Assembly: GCF_001640805.2 (NCBI RefSeq) | Contig: NC_066838.1 | Coordinates: 12,301,132-12,365,131, forward strand | From: Lates calcarifer | Taxonomy: Eukaryota; Chordata; Actinopteri; Centropomidae | Length of the DNA stretch: 64,000 nucleotides | Direction: 5' to 3' | Part shown: in pieces, positions 13,747 through 25,742 of the stretch | How positions within the stretch are numbered: the stretch's first letter is position 1 | Layout of the letters: each line of letters opens with the position of its first letter | The notes under the pieces: generated by a model | Database searches by the model: none | What the model was told of the DNA's origin: nothing | What the model saw: the letters and a program-made list of their open reading frames with translations, nothing else | Position numbers and translations under genes: made by a program

Positions 13747-16720
13747 TTATACTGCATTCTGCTCCAGTAACGGCGGATGTTCTTTAGGTTGCTGCGGTGG
13801 TTCCGTCCTCTGGTTCTGCTGCTGGTCAGGTGGAGGTGCAGGCTGCTGCTGTTGCTGCGGCTGCTGCTGCAGCGGTGGTGGTGGATCAGATTTAAGGATT
13901 TCCTTCTGGGGAGGCTGCGGAGGTGTCGCCTGCTGCGGCTCCGGATTGGGCATCTCTTTCCTGTCGCTAGGCTGAATCTCCAGAGCTGGAGTGTCCTTGC
14001 AGCAGAAGTACTGCTGCCAGATTTTCCGGAAGGCTGTGCGGAACTTCTTAATGCGGAAAGCGTAGACAATTGGGTTGACAGCAGAGTTGCCATGGGTGAG
14101 CAGGATGGCGATGTAAAGGAGGACTATGGGCTTCTTGCAGTCAGGGCAGAAGAGTGTGATGCAGTTGATGATGTGGAGTGGGAGCCAGCTGATAGCAAAG
14201 AGGAAAAGAACCAGGGCCAGAGATTTAGCAAGATTCAGCTCCTTGTCATAGTATTTGTTGGGGTCTGTGTGACTGGTTGTGAACTTCTTATTGTTTAGTT
14301 GCTTGTGGATCATGTAGAAGATCTCTGCATAGATAACCAGCATGAGAAGCAGGGGTGGCAGCACCCAGCCGAAAAAATTGAAATACACCATGTAGTCCAT
14401 GCTGATGACGTTTTCGAACTGGCAGGTGATAATGAGGTCCGAGCTGTTGGAACTGCTCTGCTGGAGACGCCTCAGGTTGTTCCAGCCCAACATGGGTGTG
14501 AGCCCCACGACAAAAGCCACCGTCCAGCATATCACCACAGCGAGTCCCGCACGCCGAGGGGTCACCACCCGCTTGTACCTGCACGAGCAAACAATACAGC
14601 ATCACGTCAGCACTTTTTCTCACAGCACTGCCGGGACACGCGTGCTTTCTTTTTTTTACTTCATTTTTCATTTTGGCAGTGTCCTTGTGACAAAAAGTGT
14701 GGTTCACACAAAAAAAGAGTTATCATTTAAACCACAACCTTCTAGACACTTTACACAAAGCTCCTTGCAGCACATATTTCCACTTGAACGAGACAGTCTC
14801 TGCAAACCCTTATCACTAAACCTTGTCCTTTGCAGCACTGCTGCTTTTCATGCTTCTTTTGTTCAGGGCAAAACTGAATTATAGTTCTTAAAATTGGCTG
14901 AATATTACCCACTAATTTATTTCAGCAGTACAGTGGATACAAGCTGCAGTACAATACCAGGAAAGGCTTTAAAGGTTTGGCTTTTTCATTGTTTATAGTG
15001 TTTTATGGATAAGAAGCAGGAAGCAGAGGAAGGTAAAAGGCTCCAGAGCTCTAAAATCTTATCACCTCTGTCTTGTGACCAAGAAATGAGACAGACAGAC
15101 TCAGCCGGATAAAAACTGTAATCTGATCCAGCTGAAGTTGGAAAATGTGTGGAGTAACAATTGATTCCTCCTGGATTACTAATACTTGATATTTACAGAG
15201 TTGGATGTTGTAATTGTGAGAGAAATGTTAGCATTACAATAACCTGACCTTTGCTCAAGTGTAGCCTGAAGCGAAACAAACCCCTGCAATTTAGCCTGGC
15301 TGTCACAGGTGCCACGTGTTGGATTAGTATTGATTAGGGATATGAGTGTTAAGTTAGGTCTGTGTCTGAAGCACAGCAAGAAGATCGTTATTCACACGCT
15401 GAGCCTGGAGAGCGGCCTGTTCTGAAAAGATCAGATACTGATCTAACAGGGAGTGTGAGAAAACATGTAATGGTGCAAGAAACACAATCTTATGTTATTC
15501 ATAAACTCCAACTTCTGCTGTATTTATACTCCCTTCTGATAACAGCTATAAGTTGAGAAGGAAGTGGCAGTAGCTACTCCCTAGTGAGTGTATTTCTGAT
15601 TTAAATAACATGAGCAAAGACTTACAAAGTTGTTGTAGCAGACACAACTATGTACTGAGCTTGGATGGTTTAATACAAAACAAGACTGAGAGGTCAAAAG
15701 CTAAAATGCATGATTAAGTGCTATCGCCTGGAAGACTTAGACAGGAGATTAAAGTCTGAGGATACCGCAGACAATATTCTCAGACAATAAATTCTGCTCC
15801 TCTGCTAAGCTTATCTTTTTAGCCTTTCAGCACCACTGCTCAGCCTTTTGTTTCAGCCTGGCATGATAAACCACTGGTGGTCCTGTGCATCAAATACAAA
15901 GAGGGGAGACTGAGCACTGCTGACAGCAAACCTGGCCTCTTTTGTGCCCTGAAGAAACACAATAAAAAAAAAAGAGATTCTCCTGTGTACAACCCCACCC
16001 TCAAAATGTACTCATTCTGTCACTGTACTACCTTTCCACACATATTAGAGATCCTGAGGACAGAGGGACTAATTGAAGCTGTTAGTTGATCAGCCATGCT
16101 CTGGTTAGCTGTCATGTCACTGGTGGTGAGTAAGATCTATATGCCTATAAAGGGACTGGCATCCTGTGAAGTGAAACAAGACCCATGAGGAAATCAATGC
16201 CTGGAAACACAGCACTGGAGCTCTAGTGACTTGTGTTGTGTGTGAGGAGGCTTTTCATGGAAATAAAACAAGTGCCATAATTGTCATCACCATCACCATC
16301 ACCTTTCCATGTGGGACAAAGTAAATCAATGCCCTCTATGCTCCTTCTTTTCATGCGTGGGCTGTGAAAATCCCATTACCTGGTTGGGATCTTGACCCTG
16401 AGATAGCGGTCAATCGCAATGGCCAGGAGGGCGAGGATTGAACTTTGCGTCAGCACCAGCACCGTGCACGCCACGAGCAGGCAGCTGTAAAAGTGAGTTT
16501 GAAGTCCGATGCTGATAGTAATAGCCAGGGGGATGACGAGGGCTCCCACTGCAATATCTGCCAGAGCGAGGGAGACGATGAAACAAAACGTGGTGTCTCG
16601 CAACGATTTATTAATTTTCACCGCCCAAACCACCATCACGTTCCCGATCACTGACGCGACTGCAATCACCACCTCCATCCCTATGTAGAGCGTCTCCGCC
16701 GAGAAAAGTGCTCCGGGCAT
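13747..16720 (-). CDS. adora1: Adenosine receptor A1, two coding exons, with a long Gln/Pro-rich C-terminal tail
   Basis: Class A GPCR for adenosine that in other vertebrates couples to Gi/o, lowers cAMP and damps neuronal and cardiac activity. Exon 1 is 16380-16720 and exon 2 is 13747-14578, joined by a GT-AG intron with the split Arg codon AG|G. The product is 390 aa. Visible landmarks are seven hydrophobic segments, Asp55 in TM2, the Cys80-Cys166 disulfide pair, DRY at 104-106, Phe168 and Glu169 in extracellular loop 2, Asn252 in TM6, Thr275-His276 in TM7, and NPIVY at 282-286. Residues 1-307 track human A1 closely, apart from a different N-glycosylation-rich ECL2 (NSS). The Cys-Cys at 306-307 is a likely palmitoylation site. 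After it, human A1 has about 17 residues and this protein has 83, rich in Gln and Pro. The start ATG has A at -3. Which teleost paralogue (a or b) it is cannot be decided here. Confidence 0.95.
13842..13872. repeat. adora1: CTG/CAG-rich tract inside adora1 exon 2
   Basis: Imperfect CTG triplets on the plus strand, CAG on the coding strand. They encode the [10 protein letters not shown] segment in the receptor tail. The reading frame is kept. Confidence 0.85.
14579..16379 (-). other. adora1: adora1 intron between the two coding exons
   Basis: 1801 bp with a GTAATG donor and a CAG acceptor. It sits after the Arg following DRYLRVKIP, which matches the intron site in the human gene. No nested gene or repeat family was recognised inside. 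Confidence 0.85.
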
Positions 16721-17290
16721 CCTTGCAGATAATTGTGTCCTTGATAAGAACAAGATTTATTTCAGTGGAGCAGCCCTGTTAGAAGCCAGCGGAGCAGTCC
16801 TTGACTGTGTGCGTGTGGCACTACAGTATTTTCCAAACGAGCTGTGCGTCCATCAGTTTCACGGTGCCCACATCATTCTCCTGGTTATCGCCTAGAAGTT
16901 GCAAGAAAAAAAATCCATATTTTTCGTAAGGGAAGAACAAGCAGCATATCTAAGGGTGAGGGCTTTTCCTCTGGAGCAGGTGCTGTGGTCTGGAGGCTGT
17001 TGTGTGTCGCTCCCGCTCTGTGCCCTGCGCCTCCACTTGGCTGAATACACCTGCTCCTACTGAGAGCAGCATCCTTCCCGTGCGCTCCGATTTATCCAAG
17101 AGGGCGCTTTATCTCCAGCGGTCTACGTTGTTCTTACTTTAGCAAGATGTTTTATTTTTTCAAAAAACAAAGCAAATGCAAAAATCTTGTGGAGAAAAGC
17201 GCGCACAGTTCCATCTCCTGCGCAGTCGGGTGCTCCAGTCTCCAGCTCTCTCTCTCTCTCTCCTCTCCCTCCTTGTGATTTCAGTAAAGA
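16721..17290 (-). promoter_or_regulatory. adora1: Probable 5' leader and promoter region of adora1
   Basis: Sequence just upstream of the receptor start codon is richer in GC and CpG than its surroundings, especially around 17030-17230. It includes a CT/GA-rich tract at about 17245-17275. This is typical of a TATA-poor neuronal gene promoter. The transcription start and any non-coding 5' exon cannot be placed. Confidence 0.4.
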
Positions 17291-20200
17291 GCAATAATGG
17301 AGCTGTCTAATAGCAGTGTGATTTTCCTCGCGTTTTTTGTTCCATTTACATTTGCAGTTTTAGTTCCTGTGAAATACATCATCTCGAAACCACCCGAGCT
17401 TTATCTATTTCCTGTAGACAGCTTAATTTTTGATGTATAAATAAATAACACTTCGCTGTAGCCCTCTGCGGGACCGTCCCGAGGAAGTCAGGTACAGTGC
17501 ATAGGTGGTTTGAGCTCCCACTCTTTTTTCTAATAACGCCATGCACGCCTTTCTCCCACGCCCTTTGTGAACATTGCTCACTTGCCCATTGTTCTGATAA
17601 GTGGCGAGGCAGTGAACCGCCACAGCTGACAGAAAAAACAACACAGATAAAGCTTTTGAAAATGGCAGCAAGCATATATACAAGTCCCTGAGTGATAGAG
17701 GTCTGAGGTCTGAGTCAACAGTGGTACAATTATGGAAGCACACAATACAAGGCCCTCTTGTTTTCCTCCTTTACCCACATACACTTCATTTAACTCAAGA
17801 CACCTCAGAGAAGCATATGTCTGTAATACCAAACAGATATTCAGGTCATTCTAAATATATCGTTGTGCTTCAGACTTCAAAGACCTCCACTCTGAGTCTA
17901 GGGGGCAGCCCTATCCACCAAACTAACAGGAAATCTATAACTGGACTGGAAACCTTATTACTGATTTAAGTTTACTGATTTAAGTTTATTGATCATCTGT
18001 AGCTATATCAGAAAAGGATATTTTCTGCTTCTGACTTTGTCCGCTCTGGAGCAGGAATCCAGTGACAACAATTGCTGCTGTGGCACTCTGAGAAACACAC
18101 AATGAAACCTTGAGCAGCCAAGCACTACAAACAAGTGAGCTACAGCACTGACATCTTGTGCTCCCTCAGCAGGGGTTCGAAGGTCAACAGTAGGCAGCAG
18201 TGTGAGCTCTGACCGCAGCAGGATCTCTTGGTTTTCACATGCGGGGTGGGAATGACTGTGCAGGACTGGAAGTGAGAGGGTCCCAGATGGTGCAGCACAT
18301 TCACTCACTGTAACTTATGTAACACGGAGGAAGGCAGAGTGAGTGGCCGTCCAGTGTTTCAGCTGAGAGTTGGCACGTGAGTCAGAGTGAAACAAAAACA
18401 AACAGCAAAGCAGGGTAACAGCTTTCTGTGGTCCGAGCTCACACCGGCAAACGGTGTGTGTTGGTGGGACGGCCAACAGTCAGCAGAAGCTTTGCCGGAG
18501 ACAGCTTCCGTCTGTGACCAGCATCACAGGCGCAGGCGTCAGCGTGAGGTATAGAGGTCAGCCAGTATGCGCTGGCGAGGGAAGCAGCCATATGGTCTTG
18601 TTGCAATGATTGGTACCCGACCCGCTTGTGACATTTTAATGAGTGGAGGCATCATGGTAACAATTGTTATACGGTGTGAGCTGTCAACGCCATAGGCCAA
18701 CATGGCAAGAGAACATCAAGAGAGATTCTGAAAGTTTTTTCAATTAGGTATCGATCTGTCAGACAGTCACTGTTATATTATAGCAAGCCTCAGTTGAGAG
18801 TAGCACAGGGACCCAGAAAGAGGCTTATTCCATCATTTCAGGCTGTTGTTTTCTTATTGTGTTTCTCCTTTCAGCAGCTTAGATACTCAGAGCAGGGAAC
18901 ACAGTCATCCTCAACATGGAAAACACAGACCTCATAATGCTGTTTGTGCTTGCTCGCAGTCAAGTCAGTGTTTTCACTGAGGACATCCCTGCACCCTGAC
19001 AGTGTGTAAGATGTTAAAGTGTTCCCTGTATCTCATTCAGACTTCCTAAAATAGCTTGACTTTTCTTACTATCGAGGCCTTCCAGGGATGAATTTCAACA
19101 ACCCTGAAGTATCTCTGTGACGGACAATTCAGTTACACTAACACAGCCTGGAAACAAAGAAATGCTTCACTAAATGTTTGACAGATGTTGCCATTTGGGG
19201 ATGTGTGACCAGTGAAGTGCAGTGTGCTTCAGTTTTATCAGACAGATTCTACAGTTCAGTGAACTTTTCATGCAGAGCCCAGAATCAAAGATATCTCAGC
19301 TGTGACAAAAGTCCCCAGTTTATATGTGGCCTTCAAAAAAATTTTGATAGGTGAAAAGGAAGCAGTTAAAGTTGCGAGATTAACTGCCTTTTAACAAAAT
19401 CTCTTCATTAAACACGGATCATCCTGGTAGATGACAGAAGACCCCCACTAATGGGCGCTGGCACAGTGATGTGCTCACAGCTCGTAAAGCACATCAACCT
19501 TTTTGTTCTGACATAGCACAATTTATGTGAAGGCTTCAGCTGCAAGGATGAAGAGGCAAGCACAGAGCCATGTCTACATTCAAATGAGAAAAGATCACAT
19601 AGCACTTTCCTCCCCAGAGTCTTGTCTGCTGAACTGGGTTCAAAAACAATATTGCTCAGTCATTAAAAAAAAAAAAGCCCCGGCGATGAACTTGCAGTGG
19701 TGTTCTCAGCGGACGGCTAACCAGATGACAGCAACGTTATTAAAACCAACAAAGACCCAGGACCTTGTCCTATTAGCCAGGGGTCCTTCCAGGAAAACAG
19801 TTTAAGTGTCTCAAGTAAGACGGGAGACGCTGAGAAATAAAATTGCTGTGTTATTACATGGGATACTCCAGGAAAAACAACACAAGATGGATGGCCTTGG
19901 CTTTGTCGCTCAGAAGGCCTTCAATGAAAATCTCAGATAGAAGGCAACATGAGCGCACTCAAGCACTCCTGTGTATCCCCTGGACAATTGAACAAGCAGC
20001 TGGACAGCCTCTAAACTATTATGGCAGATGGGAAAGGCTGTCCGTAATTTACATGAAAATTCTCCAGAAAGTGACGCAACACAGAAAATAAATAAGAAAA
20101 ACATGGATCTTTTCCATGGAAAGTCTTCTCACACAAACACAGCCATTAACTCAGCTCGTTTCCTCTACATAATTAATATCATTGGCTATAAATTTAAAGT

Positions 20201-21064
20201 TGAATAGTAAACACCTGTACACACCAGAGAAGAAGACAGAATTTTGTATTTATTTATTGCCTCAGGAATAACAGATTTCCCAGCACTGAACAAGTAACTT
20301 TATGGATAAAAACACTTCTGATTCGACTGCAGGACAAATGCATTTTTACACATTATCATCCATGTAACCCATATTCTAGGTTACATTTCACAAAAATAAT
20401 GAATATTTATATATAGCTGATCTGCAGTATACAGCCAAAATACTTTAATATGTTTTGACTGATTGATTCGATTCAACCTTGTGGGCTTACCGATTTTGGT
20501 GTGAGAGCTCCTCTCAGAGCTGCCAGCTGGCCGCCCCACATCATCTCAGCTGCTCGTGGCCCACAATGTGCCCGGGAAATTAACCACCACACCCACTTGA
20601 AGCTTGAACTGACAGGGTGAAAATGAAAAATGTCAACAGCTAGCTCGGCAGCTCGCTGTCTGATATCGTACAGAAAGTCTTCCTCCACTGTCAAAACTGG
20701 GATATTTTGGGGTGCAGTTATCTCCTCTTGCACTGCTGATGAGGTTTTGCTACACACAGGGCCATAGCCAGGAATTTAGAAATACTGAGGTCATGAGATA
20801 CTATCTTTTTATCTAATCGTCTAAATACTGTACTCCACCCTCCACCCAGGATTATACTTGAAAAAAACTATAGCCTGATTCCCTTGGTTTTGTTGAAATC
20901 TGGACAGAAACATACATTTTAAAAATATTTAGAGACTGAAAAGTCTAAATCAGCTTTCCTGTGGAAATTGTGCATAGCTGAAGATTGTAAACTCCTCCTC
21001 AGGTCATTAAAGCCCCCAGATTTCCAGAAACGATTACAAGGACATGGCCTAAAGACACTAAACA
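17291..21064. other. Intergenic DNA upstream of adora1
   Basis: No supported gene. A possible exon-like open frame on the minus strand at 20491-20749 is discussed as a finding. Near 17893 a CTAGGGGGCAGC run resembles part of a CTCF core but lacks the leading CC. Confidence 0.4.
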
Positions 21065-21192
21065 TAAAGGAGTAATTCAACATTTTGGGAAATCCACTAA
21101 TTCCCTTATCTGCTAATTAAGTCTGTATGTTAAGTATGAAAACTGGAGACAGAGGGAGACAGTTGTCTGGCTCTTTCCAAAATTCCAGTTCC
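21065..21192 (+). mobile_element. MITE-like repeat, degenerate copy
   Basis: It contains CATTTTGGGAAATCCAC near the start and ACTGGAGACAGAGGGAGAC followed by TGGCTCTTTCC near the end. The same blocks occur in the same order, on the opposite strand, at 60640-60836. I recognise it as a repeat common in teleost introns and UTRs, though I cannot give it a database name. Confidence 0.6.
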
Positions 21193-21226
21193 AAAAAAGG
21201 TGTTTTTGTCCCTGTATGTTTATGAC

Positions 21227-21246
21227 TGTGTGTGTGTGTGTGTGTG
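21227..21246. repeat. Microsatellite (TG)n
   Basis: Ten TG units, about 35 bp after the MITE-like copy. Confidence 0.9.
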
Positions 21247-24200
21247 CTAAAATATGAAGAGGAGGTCCACCCCAACAGAAAAGCTAAACTCAAACCACAA
21301 GCTCCCTAATGCAGCTCAGCAGGGAGAGTGCCTCCACGTCATCCAACACCAGCCCCAAACAAGATTACGGTGCAGAAAATACCAAGCCTCTCAAATGTTC
21401 CACTGTATCTCCCACAGCTCTTCGCTCTTTTTCTGAGCGTAGACATCTGTCTTTTCACCAGCTCTTCACTCTTTGTCTGTGTGTAGACGGGTGTCAGCAC
21501 ACAGAGAGCAGAGTGCCACTTTCTGTTTCTCTCAGAGTATCAAGGTTAAAATATGTAAGTCACACCTTGCATGTTGACATTTTCAGGATTCAGTCTGCGT
21601 CGCCCACCCTGCTCACTGATGAGCAGTTGATTTGGGTGAAAACATTTAAGCTGCTCCCACAGATGGTTTTACAGTCAAATCCTCTCCGACAGCCCACACA
21701 CCAACCATAAAACTGTGTACAGAGCTATTTGTAGACAAATGTGTCAAATGTAAACGAGGAACCCACATCCTGGTTTGAGAAGGTGGGTGATTTGTCTTTT
21801 CTTTGTTTTATGCTACTCAGTACTATTTTTGATATCACTTAAATTGGCCGGAGCTAACAATGTAGAGAAGTTTTATGATTAGTCTCAATTTCTCCTTGTG
21901 GTTGCGCACATACCGAAAGGGGTCTGGATAATGAGAAGGAATATTTAATGTCTTTTCCCAACATGTGCTCCTGTTACTACTGCAGAACAATAATTGGAAG
22001 CACTTTGACAGCAGCATGTACAGTAACATCCCTCCTATGATCACAGCTTGGATGTAAAATATTGATGCTCTATATTATATCAGCATATCAGCTGTTGATT
22101 GCAATTTTATAATCTGTCAACAAAGGCGATAATTAGGTGAGTGCAATGTGTAATGGCATGTTCTACACATGTGCTTCTAATTGCATAAGCAAGTCTCACT
22201 GTACAAATGGATCACTTTGAATTCAGAGGAAGTGAGAGGAATAAAGCCAGACCTGAATAATTATAGCTTTCAAAACACAAGTCAGCAGTTCCCTTTGAAA
22301 TCAGATTCTTGTTCTCATTCGCTTCAACATTACTGAACTCATTCGAATATGAAGGCAACATACAGGAAACCAGTGGAGAAACAGTGAAAGGGAGAGATAA
22401 TATAATTAGATGGAGGAGTAGGAAAGAGACATTGGTTAGGGCTCTGCGCAATGACTAGATAGATGAGAGAGCAGATGAAAGGAAATGGTGGGAGAGGTGG
22501 AAAAATATGTGGTTGAATGACAAAACTCTGAATCTAATCTATATAAGAGGTGTGGGCAATCGCAAATCAAAGGACTTGATGTGGCCTCTTGTGCATTTAT
22601 CCCTTCAGAATGTGTCTTTTAAGTTGCGGCTGTTGTCGGCCCACTTTGCTGTGATGTTCCTTTGAAAAGACGCTTCACAAAAGTGGGTCCTGATGAGTGA
22701 AAGAAAACTGGGTCAAACGTGTAGTTTTGGCTCTCTGTGGGAGAGAACGTTGTGCCCCAGCTCCGACTCCTTTGATGTCGGCTCGGTGGTTTTGGATGCC
22801 GTCAGGATCCACTGTTGTAAAAGAAAGAATTAATAAATCAAGCCTAATTCTATAGCAAGGCACATCAAGAAGCTCCACTATTCAGTGTTCACGGTCTGCA
22901 TACTAAAGACTGCGAGTGTGAATTCCAGATGTTCATTCCCATTACTGTGCCACAGAATGAAATTGGGTTGGGACTGTGGACTGGTCTGGGTCTGTCATGC
23001 ACAACAGTTTGGATGCCACTAATCAGACTCTGAGCTGCTGACTGACTTTGGGGAATGATGCATCATACACAAACACTATTCTCTATGCTGCTGATTAGAT
23101 GGGAAGGAGGCATTTAATTTCCCAATTTATTCTGATTCCTCTAACGTGTGCGCCTCAGTGTTTGTCTAATTGTCTATAGCTTGTGCCATGCATAATGTAA
23201 TGGATGATGTGGACTCGATTTTGACAAACAAAAATGATGCCCTTCATTGCTGGGTTCTATTGATTCTTGAAACTGATTGATTGGCCGGGAGCAGGCAGTG
23301 TTTGTTTAATGATCATTTGTTTGCCAAAGTACATTTGTTTGTTCCTCTAGGAGGAAAACTTACTGTACCTCCAAAATAAGCACTGCCCATGCATGACATT
23401 TATTTGCATATTCACACCATCATAGGGAAACACACCCACTGAATTTGGTGACCCTGCCTGTGACCCTGTTTCACGCTTCAGTTAGGGCAAAAATGTGCAA
23501 AACCCAACTGAAACCTATTGATTTGACGACCCTGTGGCCTTCTTGTACTAAGATTTCACTGGTCCTGAATAACAGTTCTGTCAATAACCAACTACACTGA
23601 ATGTAGAAATTGTACAATTATCTTTCTGTGGTTTCTTGGATGGAAATTATTGATTTTTCCTTTCCACTGTGCACAACAGAAACATGAGTTACACACACCT
23701 GTCCTCCAACCTAAACAACCATATAGGTCATCTGTCCCTGTCCTGTTTCAATGAAAAAAACATGGTTAAGGTTATGGAATGGTTGTGGATAAAAGAAACA
23801 ATGACGGCTATCACTTTTACACAAGAAACAAACAGTGGCTTACTATGTGAAAGTCCTGTGTTTGGTCAAACCCATCCACCCACTTCAACCTCCTCCTAAC
23901 ATGGACTTTGCTGCACTATGTGCTACGTCATCTGACTTCCTCCTTTGCTCCTCTCATAAAAGCAGTAGGAGGTTGACCAACAATAAATGTAACTGACTGC
24001 AATAACCACCTTGTACAGATTACCCATGGGGTGGTTTCTGCAGGAGGAGGAGCAGTGCATGAGGAAGATGTGTTGCCCAGTCTCCATAACACAAAGACCA
24101 CCACCAACATTCCTTTGGGATTTGCTGGTGTATAGAAGACCAACCTTAAGGCCAACATCTGCTCCTCCCACAGAATACATGAAGCAGGATAGCTTTGCTT

Positions 24201-24288
24201 CATTGGATGTGTGCTACATTCACAATGCATGCCAGCCTGCACGGCTCACTGCGGCAATTTTCCTCTTTGCCACCTCTCAGTCGTAGGA
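21247..24288. other. Intergenic DNA, nothing recognised
   Basis: Unique-looking sequence with no gene I can support. The stretch around 23040-23340 is dense in homeodomain-type ATTA/TAAT cores and could be conserved non-coding DNA, but this cannot be tested without an alignment. Confidence 0.4.
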
Positions 24289-24309
24289 CCCCCCCACCCC
24301 AACCTCCCC
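24289..24309 (-). other. G-quadruplex-forming motif
   Basis: The minus strand reads G4-AGGTT-G4-T-G7, which satisfies a four-tract pattern if the G7 run is split by one base. No gene is nearby. Confidence 0.5.
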
Positions 24310-25612
24310 GAATAAAATGTGGAAAGGTAGAAATGTAAAAGGGGAGTTATATGGGTCCTCTGAAGCTTTTGAAATATCCAGCACATGATGTAAACACTGT
24401 GGGTAAGACAGCATCGTCTTACATTCACAGCCTCCAGCAGTGACAAATCTCTATGAATAAGACATTATGTTTCGTGCAAAAAGCAGTACAGCCTTTTGTG
24501 TTTTGCTGTTCCTTTTATCCAGATAAAGAAATATAAAAATAGCTGCATGGCCAGATTGTCTGTTGGTCACACTAAATGATTTCCAGAATTTTACCTCAGC
24601 TTGGCAGACACAGTTTTCATGTAGGCACTTCAGAAACCAATTCTCTCTTTGGTCTCTCTTTTAAAATTGGACTGCCTCTGGGAAAAAATATTACTGTCTG
24701 TAATACTTGAAAACAAACAACCACTTGACTCAAAATGATGGAGGGAGGGAGTTGAGGGTTGTGTTGAGGTTGTGCAAATATAGTAGTTTGCACAACCCTC
24801 CCAAAGACACATTTCTTCCACGTCTGATTTTTATAGCATGTTCACCCATGTTCACCCTCTCTACACTCCCTGAAAGACAAATTGAAAATTAATTTTAAAA
24901 GGTGCAGTTTGCCACCCTGAGTTCCTTTCAAGCCATCTGAGGCCTGAGAGGAGGTGTGATAGTTTATTAATGAGATAAATCCCTGCACTCTATGGCCACT
25001 TGCCATTTCAATTTAAGTGCAATATTGCAAATGAAGGAAACGGTCGGTGGATCTGGGATTATAAAGCACCATTTCGGAGAGTGGTGTGTGTGTTTACACA
25101 AATGGGGGAGCTAAATATTGGAGCTAGAACAGGAAATAATTAGAGCAATGTGAAATCCATTAATTCTTGCCTGTGTGTGGATGCTGGAGAGCGCCAGGCA
25201 ATAAAGACTTCTGCAATGTGAGCGCTTCTGTCACCGGGGGAGGGGATAAAATCCCAGTGAAATATGAGGATGCATTATTAACATTCAGAAGAGAGTGAGT
25301 ACAGGCACGGTTTTAGTCTGTCATTTGAATTGTTATGATTAAATAATCAAGGCATTCATCAGCTTGGTGCACTATGCCCTGAATCTTTAAACTGAAATAG
25401 TTTTGATTGATTTAATGTTAGCAGGTTTTCATGATCTTTTAAATCACAAGAGAGTTTAACTGAGGAGACTGAGTTTTAATGTAAGAGGCCAGAGTGCAGG
25501 TCCAGAGATTAGCATGTAAACAACCATGTAGTTGGTCAACCCTTAACCTGATTCTCATTTCACTGATGTTCCACCCATCTATCCATTTAACCATTTATCT
25601 ATTCATCTCTTC
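24310..25612. other. Intergenic DNA, nothing recognised
   Basis: No gene or repeat supported. The segment at about 24930-25260 has ordered, non-repetitive composition suggestive of conserved non-coding DNA, which is only an impression. Confidence 0.4.
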
Positions 25613-25742
25613 TCCATCCATCCATCCATATCTATGAATCCATCGAACCATCCATCCATCTATCTAAAATCATCTAGCCGGCCACCCAGCCATCCTCCAC
25701 CCATCCATATCTATGATTCCATCCATCCATCCATCCATCCAT
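25613..25742. repeat. Imperfect (CCAT)n tetranucleotide repeat
   Basis: CCAT/CTAT tetranucleotides with interruptions. A CCATCCATATCTATGA block occurs twice, near 25620 and 25703, so the array contains an internal duplication of about 80 bp. Confidence 0.85.

Noticed and set aside
13777..14884. Several plus-strand open frames opposite adora1 exon 2
   Set aside because: They are antisense shadows of the receptor exon. The minus-strand frame has the full GPCR signature.
17885..17900. CTCF-like run CTAGGGGGCAGC
   Set aside because: The leading CC and first half of the core are missing, so the match is too weak to list as a site.
24011..24286. Overlapping open frames on both strands near 24.0-24.3 kb
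   Set aside because: No similarity recognised, no convincing splice sites, and equal openness on both strands suggests composition rather than coding.
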